Source: an uncultured Lachnospiraceae bacterium (GTDB taxonomy: Bacteria > Bacillota > Clostridia > Lachnospirales > Lachnospiraceae). From it: a stretch of 9,630 bases of DNA. Of the stretch, positions 1-6,217 are shown one piece after another. The stretch spans positions 1-9,630 of the forward strand of contig CAJULA010000049.1 of NCBI GenBank assembly GCA_910587155.1, given 5' to 3'. Made by a program: the position numbers and the translations under genes. The stretch's first letter is position 1. Each line of letters begins with the position of its first letter. The notes under the pieces are model-generated. The model saw only the letters and a list, made by a program, of their open reading frames with translations. It searched no databases and had not been told where the DNA came from.

Positions 1-1
1 G

Positions 2-199
2 TATCCCGTGACCGCAAGTATGGGACTGGTTGGATACCGCAGCTATGACGAGGCTGTACACTGGAATCCGTTCATCTGTATGTTCAGTCTATTGGCTGCT
101 CTGCTGGTTTCCGCTGTTTTTGTGGTGACTGCTAAGAAGAACGTGGTCCCAAAGACAGCGAAGAAGCCTAAACAGGTTATCACAAAAAAAGGTTGGTAA
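2..199 (+). CDS. C-terminal end of an integral membrane protein (partial, runs off left edge)
   Basis: The frame is open from the first base and stops at TAA 197-199, so this is the tail of a gene that begins outside the window. The visible 65 residues contain one clear hydrophobic segment (about residues 23-45, FICMFSLLAALLVSAVFVVT), followed by a strongly basic tail rich in Lys with a final GW. A last membrane helix followed by a positively charged cytoplasmic tail fits an ABC-type permease. YxeA-family genes are often found next to ABC transporter or bacteriocin-immunity membrane proteins, and the next gene is YxeA-like, so a transporter permease is a reasonable guess. The family cannot be settled from this fragment. 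The stop codon overlaps the ribosome site of the next gene (TAAGGAG), which suggests one operon. Confidence 0.6.
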   Translation, partial: YPVTASMGLVGYRSYDEAVHWNPFICMFSLLAALLVSAVFVVTAKKNVVPKTAKKPKQVITKKGW

Positions 200-214
200 G
201 GAGTGTAAAACATC

Positions 215-598
215 ATGAAGAAACAAATAAAAATTGCAATAGGTGCCGCCGCTGTCCTGCTCATTGGCCTGATCGGATTTTGCACATGGTTCCTCTCTGG
301 CTCCGGCAGCACCGAGTATTATTCTCAAATTGACAACAGCAGGGTAGAGCAGGTGGATGCGAAGGGGGGTGTCATTAGCTTCAAAGGCAACCTGCCCTAT
401 TCCTACACGCTGACGGCCTATGATGAAAAGGGTAGCGAGAAGAAGATCACCTTCGGAACCTCCCGAGAATTGAAGGAAGGGGCCTTTATCCGTCTGACCG
501 TCATGCCGGTTCGTGGCGTCCTGGACTGGAGCGAGGTACAGTATGACGAGCTTCCTGCCGCAGTGCAGGCGCACTATACAACTCCGGCAAGCGATTGA
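215..598 (+). CDS. YxeA-family (DUF1093) small exported/membrane-anchored protein
   Basis: This is a 127-residue protein with a basic start (MKKQIK) and one N-terminal hydrophobic segment at about residues 8-28, so it is membrane-anchored or secreted. The rest matches the YxeA/DUF1093 pattern: a YYSQI segment near residue 35, then PYSYTLTAYDEKGSEK (about 62-77), ITFGTSRELKEGAFIRLTV (about 78-96), and a closing GVLDWSEVQYDELPAAVQ. These correspond to the family's Y-x-Y, FxxxxxLK and G-V-x-W-x-E-V landmarks. The role of the family is poorly known. Members sit beside ABC transporters linked to antimicrobial-peptide sensing or resistance, or beside bacteriocin-associated membrane proteins. The ribosome site AAGGAGTG lies 9 bases before ATG. 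It is the last gene of a + strand operon whose upstream part is outside the window. Confidence 0.82.
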   Translation: MKKQIKIAIGAAAVLLIGLIGFCTWFLSGSGSTEYYSQIDNSRVEQVDAKGGVISFKGNLPYSYTLTAYDEKGSEKKITFGTSRELKEGAFIRLTVMPVRGVLDWSEVQYDELPAAVQAHYTTPASD

Positions 599-610
599 AT
601 CAATCATAAC

Positions 611-647
611 AGTGCAGCCCAGCAGCAAAACGCCGTCGGGCTGCACT
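611..647. terminator. Hairpin between convergent genes, probable bidirectional terminator
   Basis: A perfect 10-bp inverted repeat (AGTGCAGCCC / GGGCTGCACT) with a 17-base loop lies 12 bases after the YxeA stop and 9 bases beyond the stop of the opposing gene. Placement and stem strength fit a terminator serving both strands. There is no clear T-tract on either side, so intrinsic termination may be weak or need help. Confidence 0.6.
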
Positions 648-656
648 TGCATAACT

Positions 657-1190
657 CTATTCCAACACTGACTTGATTTCTTCCCATGCGGCAAGATAAC
701 CTCCGCTTTCCTCTGCATTGGCAATCGCCTCCCGCATAGCGGTATCCAATTCGAACAGAGAATGATTTTCCGCCCACTGACCCAATTCTTCAACGATCTC
801 CTGCCGGTAGACCGCAAGAGAACCATATACCGTGTCGTCAACACCCTCATGGACAGGGAGCTGAACGCTGTTGCCCTGATACCGTTCCAGCAAAAGCAAT
901 AGCTTTCTGGGCATCAGCAGTTCTGTTTGTGCCAGTGACCGGGAGAACATTTCTTCCAGATAAGGCGTGTCATCAATCACCCCAGTTCCTGAAGTGGCCC
1001 GGTGGCTTCCTGTAGCCTGGGGCGGCCCGTCATCAAAGATGTTCAGATTGAAGGGCTTTTCATGATCATAGTACAGCGTACAATCCGCATCCGGGTCTGT
1101 GATGGGAATATGCTCTATGTGGGTCAATTCCGATGGAAGTTCGTCCGCCAGGGAGTGACCCTTGTAGTCAATTCCACCTTCTCTCCCTGG
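657..1190 (-). pseudogene. Startless remnant of an unrecognised gene (possibly mobile-element derived)
   Basis: The frame is open from just after an in-frame TGA (1191-1193) to TAG at 657-659, about 177 codons. There is no ATG or GTG start near its upstream end. The first usable start is a TTG at 1127 without a clear ribosome site, giving 156 residues. Coding-like sequence continues upstream of that TTG (GREGGIDYKGHSLADELPS), so the true N-terminus is probably missing. An ATT in GGTGGAATTGACTAC could be a mutated start. The product is acidic and soluble with no membrane segment. It has a Thr/Pro/Asp-rich first third (HIPITDPDADCTLYYDHE), then a helical acidic C-terminal half ending AAWEEIKSVLE. 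I do not recognise the family. The composition resembles accessory proteins of conjugative elements, which is only an impression. It lies directly downstream of the lyase chimera. Confidence 0.45.
1148..1190. repeat. 8-bp inverted repeat at the broken upstream end of the remnant gene
   Basis: CCAGGGAG (1148-1155) and CTCCCTGG (1183-1190) form a perfect inverted repeat with a 27-base spacer. It ends exactly where the open frame of the remnant gene meets its in-frame TGA. It may mark a recombination junction or be chance. Confidence 0.3.
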
Positions 1191-1225
1191 TCAAATTAAG
1201 GAATGATATCCCAATGCCATGTGTA

Positions 1226-2701
1226 TCAGCAACTGGCCAGAACCCATTTCTCATAGCCCCTGACTCCTTCCGCCAGACGTTTCATCCCATCTTCCACCCG
1301 GCTTCTGGGACAGGCTATATTCATTCTGATAAACGAACTTCCGCTTTCCCCATACTGTCGTCCTTCCGACAGATACAACCCTGTATGCTCTCTCAGATAT
1401 TGTGTAAACTCCTTGGCACATCCCTGCATTTTCTGACAGTCCAGCCACAAAAGATAAGTTGCCTGTGAAGGCACCGACCTGATCTGCGGAACCTCTTTCT
1501 TCAGGAAATTCTCCACATAATTTTTATTTTCCTGAATATACGCTCTCAAAGCGTCCAGCCAAGCCTCCCCTTTCGTAAAGGCTGCCACCGCCGCCTCCAC
1601 CGCAAAGTAATTTGGTTCTGCCACTTCGTCCGTATTCAGTCCCCGCCAGACCTTATGCCGCAGAATCGGATTGGGAACGGCCACTGCCGCTGTCTGCAGT
1701 CCTGCCAGGTTAAAGGCTTTTGTAGGTGCCATGCAAGTGATGCTGTAATTCCTGCAGCTTTCTGAAACCGAAGCAAAGGGAATATATTCCTTGCCCGGAC
1801 TGGTCAGGTCACAATGAATTTCATCTGAAATTACAGTGACATGATATTTTCCGCACAGCTCACCCACCTGTTCCAATTCTTCCCTGCTCCAGATTCTTCC
1901 CACCGGATTGTGGGGATTGCACAGAATCATCAGCGTAGTCCGGGGATCGGAAAGTTTCCGTTCCAAATCTTCAAAATCCATCTGATAGTCATTTCCGTCA
2001 TACCTTGACGGACGAAGTCCGCCCGTCCCGGAGGGACATGCATTCACGTGTGCCCTCGGGGTATAACGCAACGGATTTTCCACAATATTCCTTCCGTTAT
2101 TCACAATGGAATTAAAGAAAATATTGTAAACCGGCGTCTGAATCAGGACATTTTCTCCTGCTGTTGTCAATTTGCGCACCATACTGGAAATGGCCGGAAC
2201 TACTCCTGTACAGAACACAAGCCACTCCTTTTCCATAGAAAAACCATGCCTGCGCTCCCACCAGTCCATATAAGCCTGATACCATTCTTCCGGCACAATG
2301 GAATAACCAAATACACCATGAGCAGCCCTTTCCTGAATCGCCGCCGGATTTGTAATCCCTATGGCAAAAGAAGAAAGAAACATCCGCACCCTTCCCGACA
2401 CCGCCGGGATTTCCGCCGCCTCTCCTTTTCGGAAAAGCAGGTGGATTCCCATAAACAGGACAATGGTTCCCCCTGCCAGATGGATGGCAGTCTGGTATTT
2501 CAAAAGGAAATCCGATACCACAGTCAGGCCGAAAGCCCCGATTGCAGCATAGATACAGTCCGCTATGGACGAGCCCATTCCCGTGAGAAGTCCTGCCTTT
2601 ACCCCATGCTCCCAGGTCCTTTGTACCGTCATGGCTCCCACAGCACCCACCGGCACCCCAAAGAGCAGCCCGATCAGAATCCCTTTCAAAAGCAGGCTCA
2701 T
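1226..2701 (-). CDS. Chimeric ORF: N-terminal half of a LysE/RhtB-type exporter joined to a MalY/PatB C-S lyase lacking its N-terminus
   Basis: Residues 1-122 are a typical LysE-type amino-acid exporter start. They show the hydrophobic ILIGLLFGVPVGAVGAM helix, the GMGSSIADCIYAAIGAFG segment and the family's FAIGITNPAA motif at 112-121, which normally leads into the second half of a protein of about 200 residues. At about residue 122 the sequence switches to a PLP-dependent MalY/PatB cystathionine beta-lyase. Visible lyase features are FGYS (Tyr133, equivalent to E. coli MalY Tyr61), NPHNPVG (262-268), SDEIHCDL (292-299), the cofactor-binding Lys328 in APTKAFNL, and the carboxylate Arg459 in FIRMNIACP. 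About the first 48 lyase residues, including the usual ADMDF-type motif, are absent. Residues 214-234 are an extra in-frame insertion (separate entry). The start is ATG with AGGAGG 4 bases upstream. The join could be a real deletion or an assembly error. Lyase activity is doubtful. Confidence 0.85.
   Translation of the reverse strand: MSLLLKGILIGLLFGVPVGAVGAMTVQRTWEHGVKAGLLTGMGSSIADCIYAAIGAFGLTVVSDFLLKYQTAIHLAGGTIVLFMGIHLLFRKGEAAEIPAVSGRVRMFLSSFAIGITNPAAIQERAAHGVFGYSIVPEEWYQAYMDWWERRHGFSMEKEWLVFCTGVVPAISSMVRKLTTAGENVLIQTPVYNIFFNSIVNNGRNIVENPLRYTPRAHVNACPSGTGGLRPSRYDGNDYQMDFEDLERKLSDPRTTLMILCNPHNPVGRIWSREELEQVGELCGKYHVTVISDEIHCDLTSPGKEYIPFASVSESCRNYSITCMAPTKAFNLAGLQTAAVAVPNPILRHKVWRGLNTDEVAEPNYFAVEAAVAAFTKGEAWLDALRAYIQENKNYVENFLKKEVPQIRSVPSQATYLLWLDCQKMQGCAKEFTQYLREHTGLYLSEGRQYGESGSSFIRMNIACPRSRVEDGMKRLAEGVRGYEKWVLASC
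2000..2065 (-). repeat. 63-bp palindromic element inserted in frame in the lyase gene
   Basis: MalY proteins run from a segment like NPL into the DG-x-Y-x-(M/I)DF segment with no gap. Here residues 214-234 (TPRAHVNACP...RPSRY) separate RY from DGNDYQMDF. Removing 63 bp restores a continuous family-like RYDGNDY. The trinucleotide ATA flanks both sides (2000-2002 and 2063-2065), consistent with a 3-bp target duplication. On the coding strand the insert holds two perfect small hairpins, GTCCC-TCC-GGGAC and CGGAC-TTC-GTCCG, a CACGTG palindrome, and related inverted ends (ATACC..GA / TC..GGTAT). Length divisible by three and absence of stops keep the frame open. Confidence 0.7.
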
Positions 2702-2802
2702 ACTGCCTCCTGGCTCAGTTTTCCCATAGATGCAAGAACCTCTGAACCACGCGTAATCTTTTTCCGATAATTCATAATCTTAATAAACTCTTCTGTTGTC
2801 AT
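2698..2802 (-). pseudogene. N-terminal stub of a sugar O-acetyltransferase (LacA/NodL-like)
   Basis: A 34-residue ORF begins at ATG 2802 with a strong AGGAGG 7 bases upstream and stops at TGA 2698-2700, overlapping the LysE ATG as ATGA. Its sequence (MTTEEFIKIMN..., GSEV at 19-22, LSQEA at 29-33) resembles the start of hexapeptide-repeat acetyltransferases of gut Clostridia, which begin M-T-x-E-E-F, carry a GSE motif, and continue from LSQEAL into the catalytic left-handed beta helix. All of the catalytic part is missing. The fragment breaks off at CAGGAGGCA, a sequence that reads as Gln-Glu-Ala here and also serves as the ribosome site of the LysE fragment. It lies just downstream of a cyclophilin-like lipoprotein, a neighbour I have seen for such acetyltransferases. 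It may now act only as a translated leader. Confidence 0.6.
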
Positions 2803-2847
2803 AGATTCCTCCTGTGCAAAGATTCTCTTGCTGCTTTTTCTTGACAC

Positions 2848-2885
2848 CTAATAAAAAAGCATAATACAAATAGCAACTACTTATA
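2848..2885 (-). promoter_or_regulatory. Putative promoter with operator-like palindrome (copy A)
   Basis: Reading the - strand, TTGCTA (2876-2871) is followed after exactly 17 bases by TATTAG (2853-2848), each matching 4 of 6 consensus -35/-10 bases. The -35 lies inside an imperfect palindrome on the + strand, TACAAATA-gcaac-TACTTATA (2865-2885). The same arrangement occurs at 9462-9499. The predicted transcript would begin about 40 bases before the acetyltransferase stub, so it would drive the stub and the LysE/MalY chimera. Confidence 0.5.
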
Positions 2886-2907
2886 TCCGTTTCTTCCTGT
2901 TTTCCTT

Positions 2908-3603
2908 TTACGGCTGTGAAATCCGGATAATCTTATTGCCCCATCCTTCCAGCACCGGGTTTTCTTCCACTGCCGTTATAAATTCTTCCGTTGCATCAAA
3001 TGTACCGATCTTTGTATATTCTGCAGAAATCTCCGCATCATGGTAAAACAATATGATACGGTTAGGATCGGAATAAAATACGTCCCCCACCTTTGCCTCT
3101 GTCACGGTCTCCGAATGGTCAGGAATCTCATACCTGCTGGGAATATCATAATACTGCAGCACACTGTAATCCGCATCCGGATCACGTTCATAGATGGGAA
3201 GTCTCCAGTCCGAAGTTCCCACATACCTTGCAATGGCTTCCGCAGTTTCATTGTCCAGAAGCGTCATCCTAAAAGCCTCTCCGTAATCTCCGAACCGGAC
3301 TTCCAGCTGTGCGCTGCCGCTTTCAGCCGTCTGATCCCCGCCAGACTGATTCTCCATACCGGCAGCGTTCTCTGTATCGGTACGGTTTTCCGAAAGATTC
3401 TCTGCTCCGGTATTTCCAATATCAGTGTCATCTCCGACAACATTTCTACTCTCAGCAGCCGTATCTCCTGCCCTTTCGGTATCCCGGCCGTTCTGTCCGC
3501 ATCCCACCAGAAGCATGGCCGAAAGTACCGCTGCCGCCATCATTCCCATTCCCTTTTTTACCATAATTGTCCTGTCGTTGTTATTCTTCATTTTTGTTTC
3601 CAT
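2908..3603 (-). CDS. Lipoprotein with a C-terminal cyclophilin-like domain
   Basis: The N-terminus is a lipoprotein signal: a basic segment, a hydrophobic stretch (GMMAAAVLSAMLLVG) and Cys35 in the lipobox LVGC, so the mature protein should be lipid-anchored outside the membrane. Residues 36-97 are a low-complexity linker rich in Gly, Asp, Glu, Asn and Thr, with no structure expected. Residues 99-228 resemble the bacterial cyclophilin-like domain (Cyclophil_like family): a LEVRFGDYGEAF strand, LLDNETAEAIARY, a DIPSRYEIP turn, the KVGDVFYSDPNRIILFYHDAE core and the closing EYTKIGTF segment. The exact biochemical role of this family is unknown and peptidyl-prolyl isomerase activity should not be assumed. 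The annotated start may be too long. ATG 3591 (Met5) and ATG 3564 (Met14) have better-spaced AGGA sites, and Met14 would leave a normal 21-residue signal. It is followed by the copy A promoter. Confidence 0.8.
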   Translation of the reverse strand: METKMKNNNDRTIMVKKGMGMMAAAVLSAMLLVGCGQNGRDTERAGDTAAESRNVVGDDTDIGNTGAENLSENRTDTENAAGMENQSGGDQTAESGSAQLEVRFGDYGEAFRMTLLDNETAEAIARYVGTSDWRLPIYERDPDADYSVLQYYDIPSRYEIPDHSETVTEAKVGDVFYSDPNRIILFYHDAEISAEYTKIGTFDATEEFITAVEENPVLEGWGNKIIRISQP

Positions 3604-3661
3604 CCTTTCATCTTTATTGCCCGTATTCCACGGGCATCATGGTATACCCTTGCGGTATTTC

Positions 3662-3829
3662 TTATTTTAGTTCCGCTACTCCCCTTCCAAGCCCCCTGGA
3701 TCCGGGAGAATTTCCTGCCGCAGACGCGTCAGTAAATCCTCCCGGGGCTTGTTCGGCCCGTTGCTGTTTTTCAATTTTTCTTTCCATATGTTTTAAGATT
3801 CCGCCTTCAGCACATTCGTGCCCTCCTTT
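3662..3829 (-). other. Intergenic stretch with a strong ribosome site and only broken small frames
   Basis: The 229-base gap 3604-3832 between the permease and the lipoprotein holds no recognisable gene. It does contain AAAGGAGGG (3829-3821) followed by ATG (3815), which meets TGA after two codons, and by GTG (3813), which meets TAA (3793-3795) after six codons (MLKAES). Beyond that TAA the same frame stays open to TAG at 3676-3678 with a charged, helical-looking sequence (NIWKEKLKN...LLTRLRQEIL). Another frame gives a 41-codon ORF from ATG 3787 to TAA 3662-3664, with a Gly/Ala-rich and less protein-like composition and no good ribosome site. This could be a small gene broken by one stop codon. 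A 6-bp hairpin (GCCCGT/ACGGGC, 3619-3635) lies just before the lipoprotein start. Confidence 0.3.
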
Positions 3830-3832
3830 CCT

Positions 3833-6202
3833 CTATTCCGGCTGTATGCCATACAGATATCCTTCAGGGTTTCTGATCCTGCCTGATAACAGCCAGGCGA
3901 ACCCAAAGAATAGCAAGATTACCATTCCACCCGGAAGGAGAACACTTCCAAGTGTATTCCCCGATGCGAAATTGCTGATCCCGGCCAGGCGCATGACAGT
4001 GGACACAACAGGATCCGTGAACCCCATGGCCGCCAGTGTCCCGATCACTGCTCCGGCCGCTGCCACCAGTCCAAAGCGGAAGGCAAAGGAGAGCCGGAGC
4101 ATCCGGACAGAGCATCCGAGGGATTTATAGATTCCCATGTCCTTCCGCTCCGCATCCAGAATCTTTGTCCCCGCCATTCCCGTGACAATACAGATAAATA
4201 CTGCGCTCATTCCATACAGGAAAAGAATCATCATATGCATGGCAGATATGATTCCAAAAAGCCCAGGCCAGGAATTTTCATGGACATGGACATCCCCTCC
4301 ATAGGCTTGTTCCAAAGCCTTGGTAATGGCCTGTTTCCGGGAAGTGTCTTCCAGGAAATAATGGTAGCACCACAAGCGGCTGTCATCCTCTCCGATAGAG
4401 AGATAGCCTTCCCTGCTCATTCCCAGATTTGCCCCCATATCGTTGGCACAGTGGTAGATTCCTGAAACCGTAAACTCCCTGCTGCCTCTATTTCCACGGA
4501 TGGTAACGGAATCTCCTACATCTGCTCCCAGCGTCTCTGTCAGCACTACCTGATCGGCCTCCCTGCTAGTCTGCCCCCTGCTGATGTGGAAACGCTCCGG
4601 CTCTGTGATCACATTCGCCGTATAATTTGTTCCGTTCACGGAAACGCTGGGCATGGCTAACAGATAGCTGTCTGTGATATCCGTATAGGAAAGCAACGCT
4701 GCTTCCATTTCTTCTGCAGGAAGCTTCCCCAGAATCTGCACGCCCAGGTCAAGGTCTGCCGGGTTAAAGGCATCCATCATCCCCTTCCCGTCCGTCCCCA
4801 GCCAGCCATTCATCCTGCCTGCCAGGGATGCGAAGAACACCAGAAGCGCCGCTACCAGGCAGGCACTCACATAACGCCTCCTGCCCGTCAAAACCTGCCG
4901 CAGCGCCAGATGGAACGTGAGCCCTCTTGCCCGAAGCCCATTGCGGAAAGAAGTGGTTCCGGACACGGATACCCTATCGGATTCTCCCCGGATGGCTGCC
5001 ATCGGCATAATCCTTTGAATCTTACGAAGGCGCAGGATACAAAAGCCGGCCGGAACCAACAGGAGAATGGCAAGTATCCCCACACAGGACAGAAGCGGAA
5101 AGCGGACCGGAAGCAGGACTCCCGTAGTGGTAACGGTCATCCGGCTCACCATTCCCGCCGCCGGAACCGCTAAAAGCATTCCCAGAATGATGCCGATTCC
5201 CATTGCTCCCCCATACTGTACCAGCAGCTGGCCCGAAAGTTTCCTGCCTGTAAAGCCAAGAGTTTTCAAAATCCCCAAATTTTTCCACTCCTGCTCCACC
5301 AGGCCGGAAATGCTGTGTCCCATCACTGCCATGGCAACTACCAGCAAAACCACCGCAAAAGCCGCCATGATTGCACAAAATGCATTCTGGAGGATTGCCA
5401 TGAAACCGGCAATCGTATCCGCACTGTGGATAAATTCCGTATACAGGGAAAGAGGCGTGTTCTCGATCAGTTCCCTGTTCATTTCGGAAGCGGTCATGCC
5501 GCTTTCTGTTTCAATATGGATCATGCCCCCGTCCCTGGCCAGCGCATCCATCCCGGTTTCCTCTATGACAGAGCAGATTTGCTCATAGGTCTTTTCTGCG
5601 ATCAGAAACCCTTTCATCCCGATCATGGAGCTTCCCATAAAAGGATCTTCATAATAACCCGCCACCGTCAGACTTAACTTGCGCCCGCCTCTGGCAATGG
5701 GAAAGGTAATTGTATCGCCAGGCTCCAGATCCATCATGGATTTCATGGAAGGGGAGACGTACACTTCATCTTCCCTGATTTCTTCCGGAGCATTTGCATA
5801 ACCGGAAAGATTATTGTGGAAGAAATGATACCTGCCGTTCCCACGGTAAACTTCGTTCCCCGCAGGCATCCATGGAATCAGCTGTCCCTCGCTGTCAGAT
5901 TCCAAACCGTTTGCCTCATATTCAGAGAAAATCAATCTCTGAACCTCCGCTCCCTCTACCCCTTCCTGTTCCCGGATACTTTCCAGCAGAAATTCCATAT
6001 CCGGCACATCCGATGCCCATGCGGTAAGATCTCCAAAACCTGCCCTCTCCATTTCTTCCCGGATGTAGCTGTTTCCCACAAGCGCAATCATCAGTACCGT
6101 TGTCAGGGAAAGCGCTGTCAAAAGCAGAAGGATTCCAATTCCGATAAAACTTCCCTTATGCCGTTTCATTCCCGCCCGTATCATAATCTGAGTTTCCAAC
6201 AT
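3833..6202 (-). CDS. FtsX/MacB-type ABC transporter permease, duplicated form
   Basis: This 789-residue membrane protein has two FtsX-like halves. The predicted order is TM1 about 18-43; a large extracytoplasmic region about 45-262; TM2 about 266-294; TM3 about 331-352; TM4 about 369-390; TM5 about 444-462; a second extracytoplasmic region about 463-645; and TM6-TM8 at about 648-676, 706-728 and 750-773. After TM2 and TM6 come the paired cytoplasmic motifs EWKNLGILKTLGFTGRKL (305-322) and ERKDMGIYKSLGCSVRML (685-702), which in this family contact the ATPase. Such permeases act mechanically on the outer face of the membrane, moving lipoproteins, peptides or drugs rather than forming a simple channel. 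The start ATG 6202 follows GGGAGGTG, which overlaps the stop of the ATPase gene, so the two are translationally linked partners. The substrate is unknown. The gene looks intact. Confidence 0.9.
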   Translation of the reverse strand: MLETQIMIRAGMKRHKGSFIGIGILLLLTALSLTTVLMIALVGNSYIREEMERAGFGDLTAWASDVPDMEFLLESIREQEGVEGAEVQRLIFSEYEANGLESDSEGQLIPWMPAGNEVYRGNGRYHFFHNNLSGYANAPEEIREDEVYVSPSMKSMMDLEPGDTITFPIARGGRKLSLTVAGYYEDPFMGSSMIGMKGFLIAEKTYEQICSVIEETGMDALARDGGMIHIETESGMTASEMNRELIENTPLSLYTEFIHSADTIAGFMAILQNAFCAIMAAFAVVLLVVAMAVMGHSISGLVEQEWKNLGILKTLGFTGRKLSGQLLVQYGGAMGIGIILGMLLAVPAAGMVSRMTVTTTGVLLPVRFPLLSCVGILAILLLVPAGFCILRLRKIQRIMPMAAIRGESDRVSVSGTTSFRNGLRARGLTFHLALRQVLTGRRRYVSACLVAALLVFFASLAGRMNGWLGTDGKGMMDAFNPADLDLGVQILGKLPAEEMEAALLSYTDITDSYLLAMPSVSVNGTNYTANVITEPERFHISRGQTSREADQVVLTETLGADVGDSVTIRGNRGSREFTVSGIYHCANDMGANLGMSREGYLSIGEDDSRLWCYHYFLEDTSRKQAITKALEQAYGGDVHVHENSWPGLFGIISAMHMMILFLYGMSAVFICIVTGMAGTKILDAERKDMGIYKSLGCSVRMLRLSFAFRFGLVAAAGAVIGTLAAMGFTDPVVSTVMRLAGISNFASGNTLGSVLLPGGMVILLFFGFAWLLSGRIRNPEGYLYGIQPE

Positions 6203-6217
6203 GACTCATGCACCTCC

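Noticed and set aside
89..850. 253-codon - strand ORF across YxeA and the hairpin
   Set aside because: It overlaps a recognised YxeA gene and a terminator-like hairpin and has no start signal or family features.
2048..2770. 240-codon + strand ORF opposite the chimera
   Set aside because: It is the antisense shadow of the LysE/MalY frame, with a shadow-like His/Arg/Pro-rich composition.
2841..2867. TTGACA on the + strand as a -35 box
   Set aside because: No -10 lies at 15-19 bases with good match, and there is no + strand gene downstream for it to serve.
5067..5588. Long + strand ORFs opposite the permease (also at 3567-4130 and 5816-6415)
   Set aside because: They are antisense frames of a long, well-supported permease gene, lack ribosome sites and have Ser/Pro/His/Arg-rich shadow composition.
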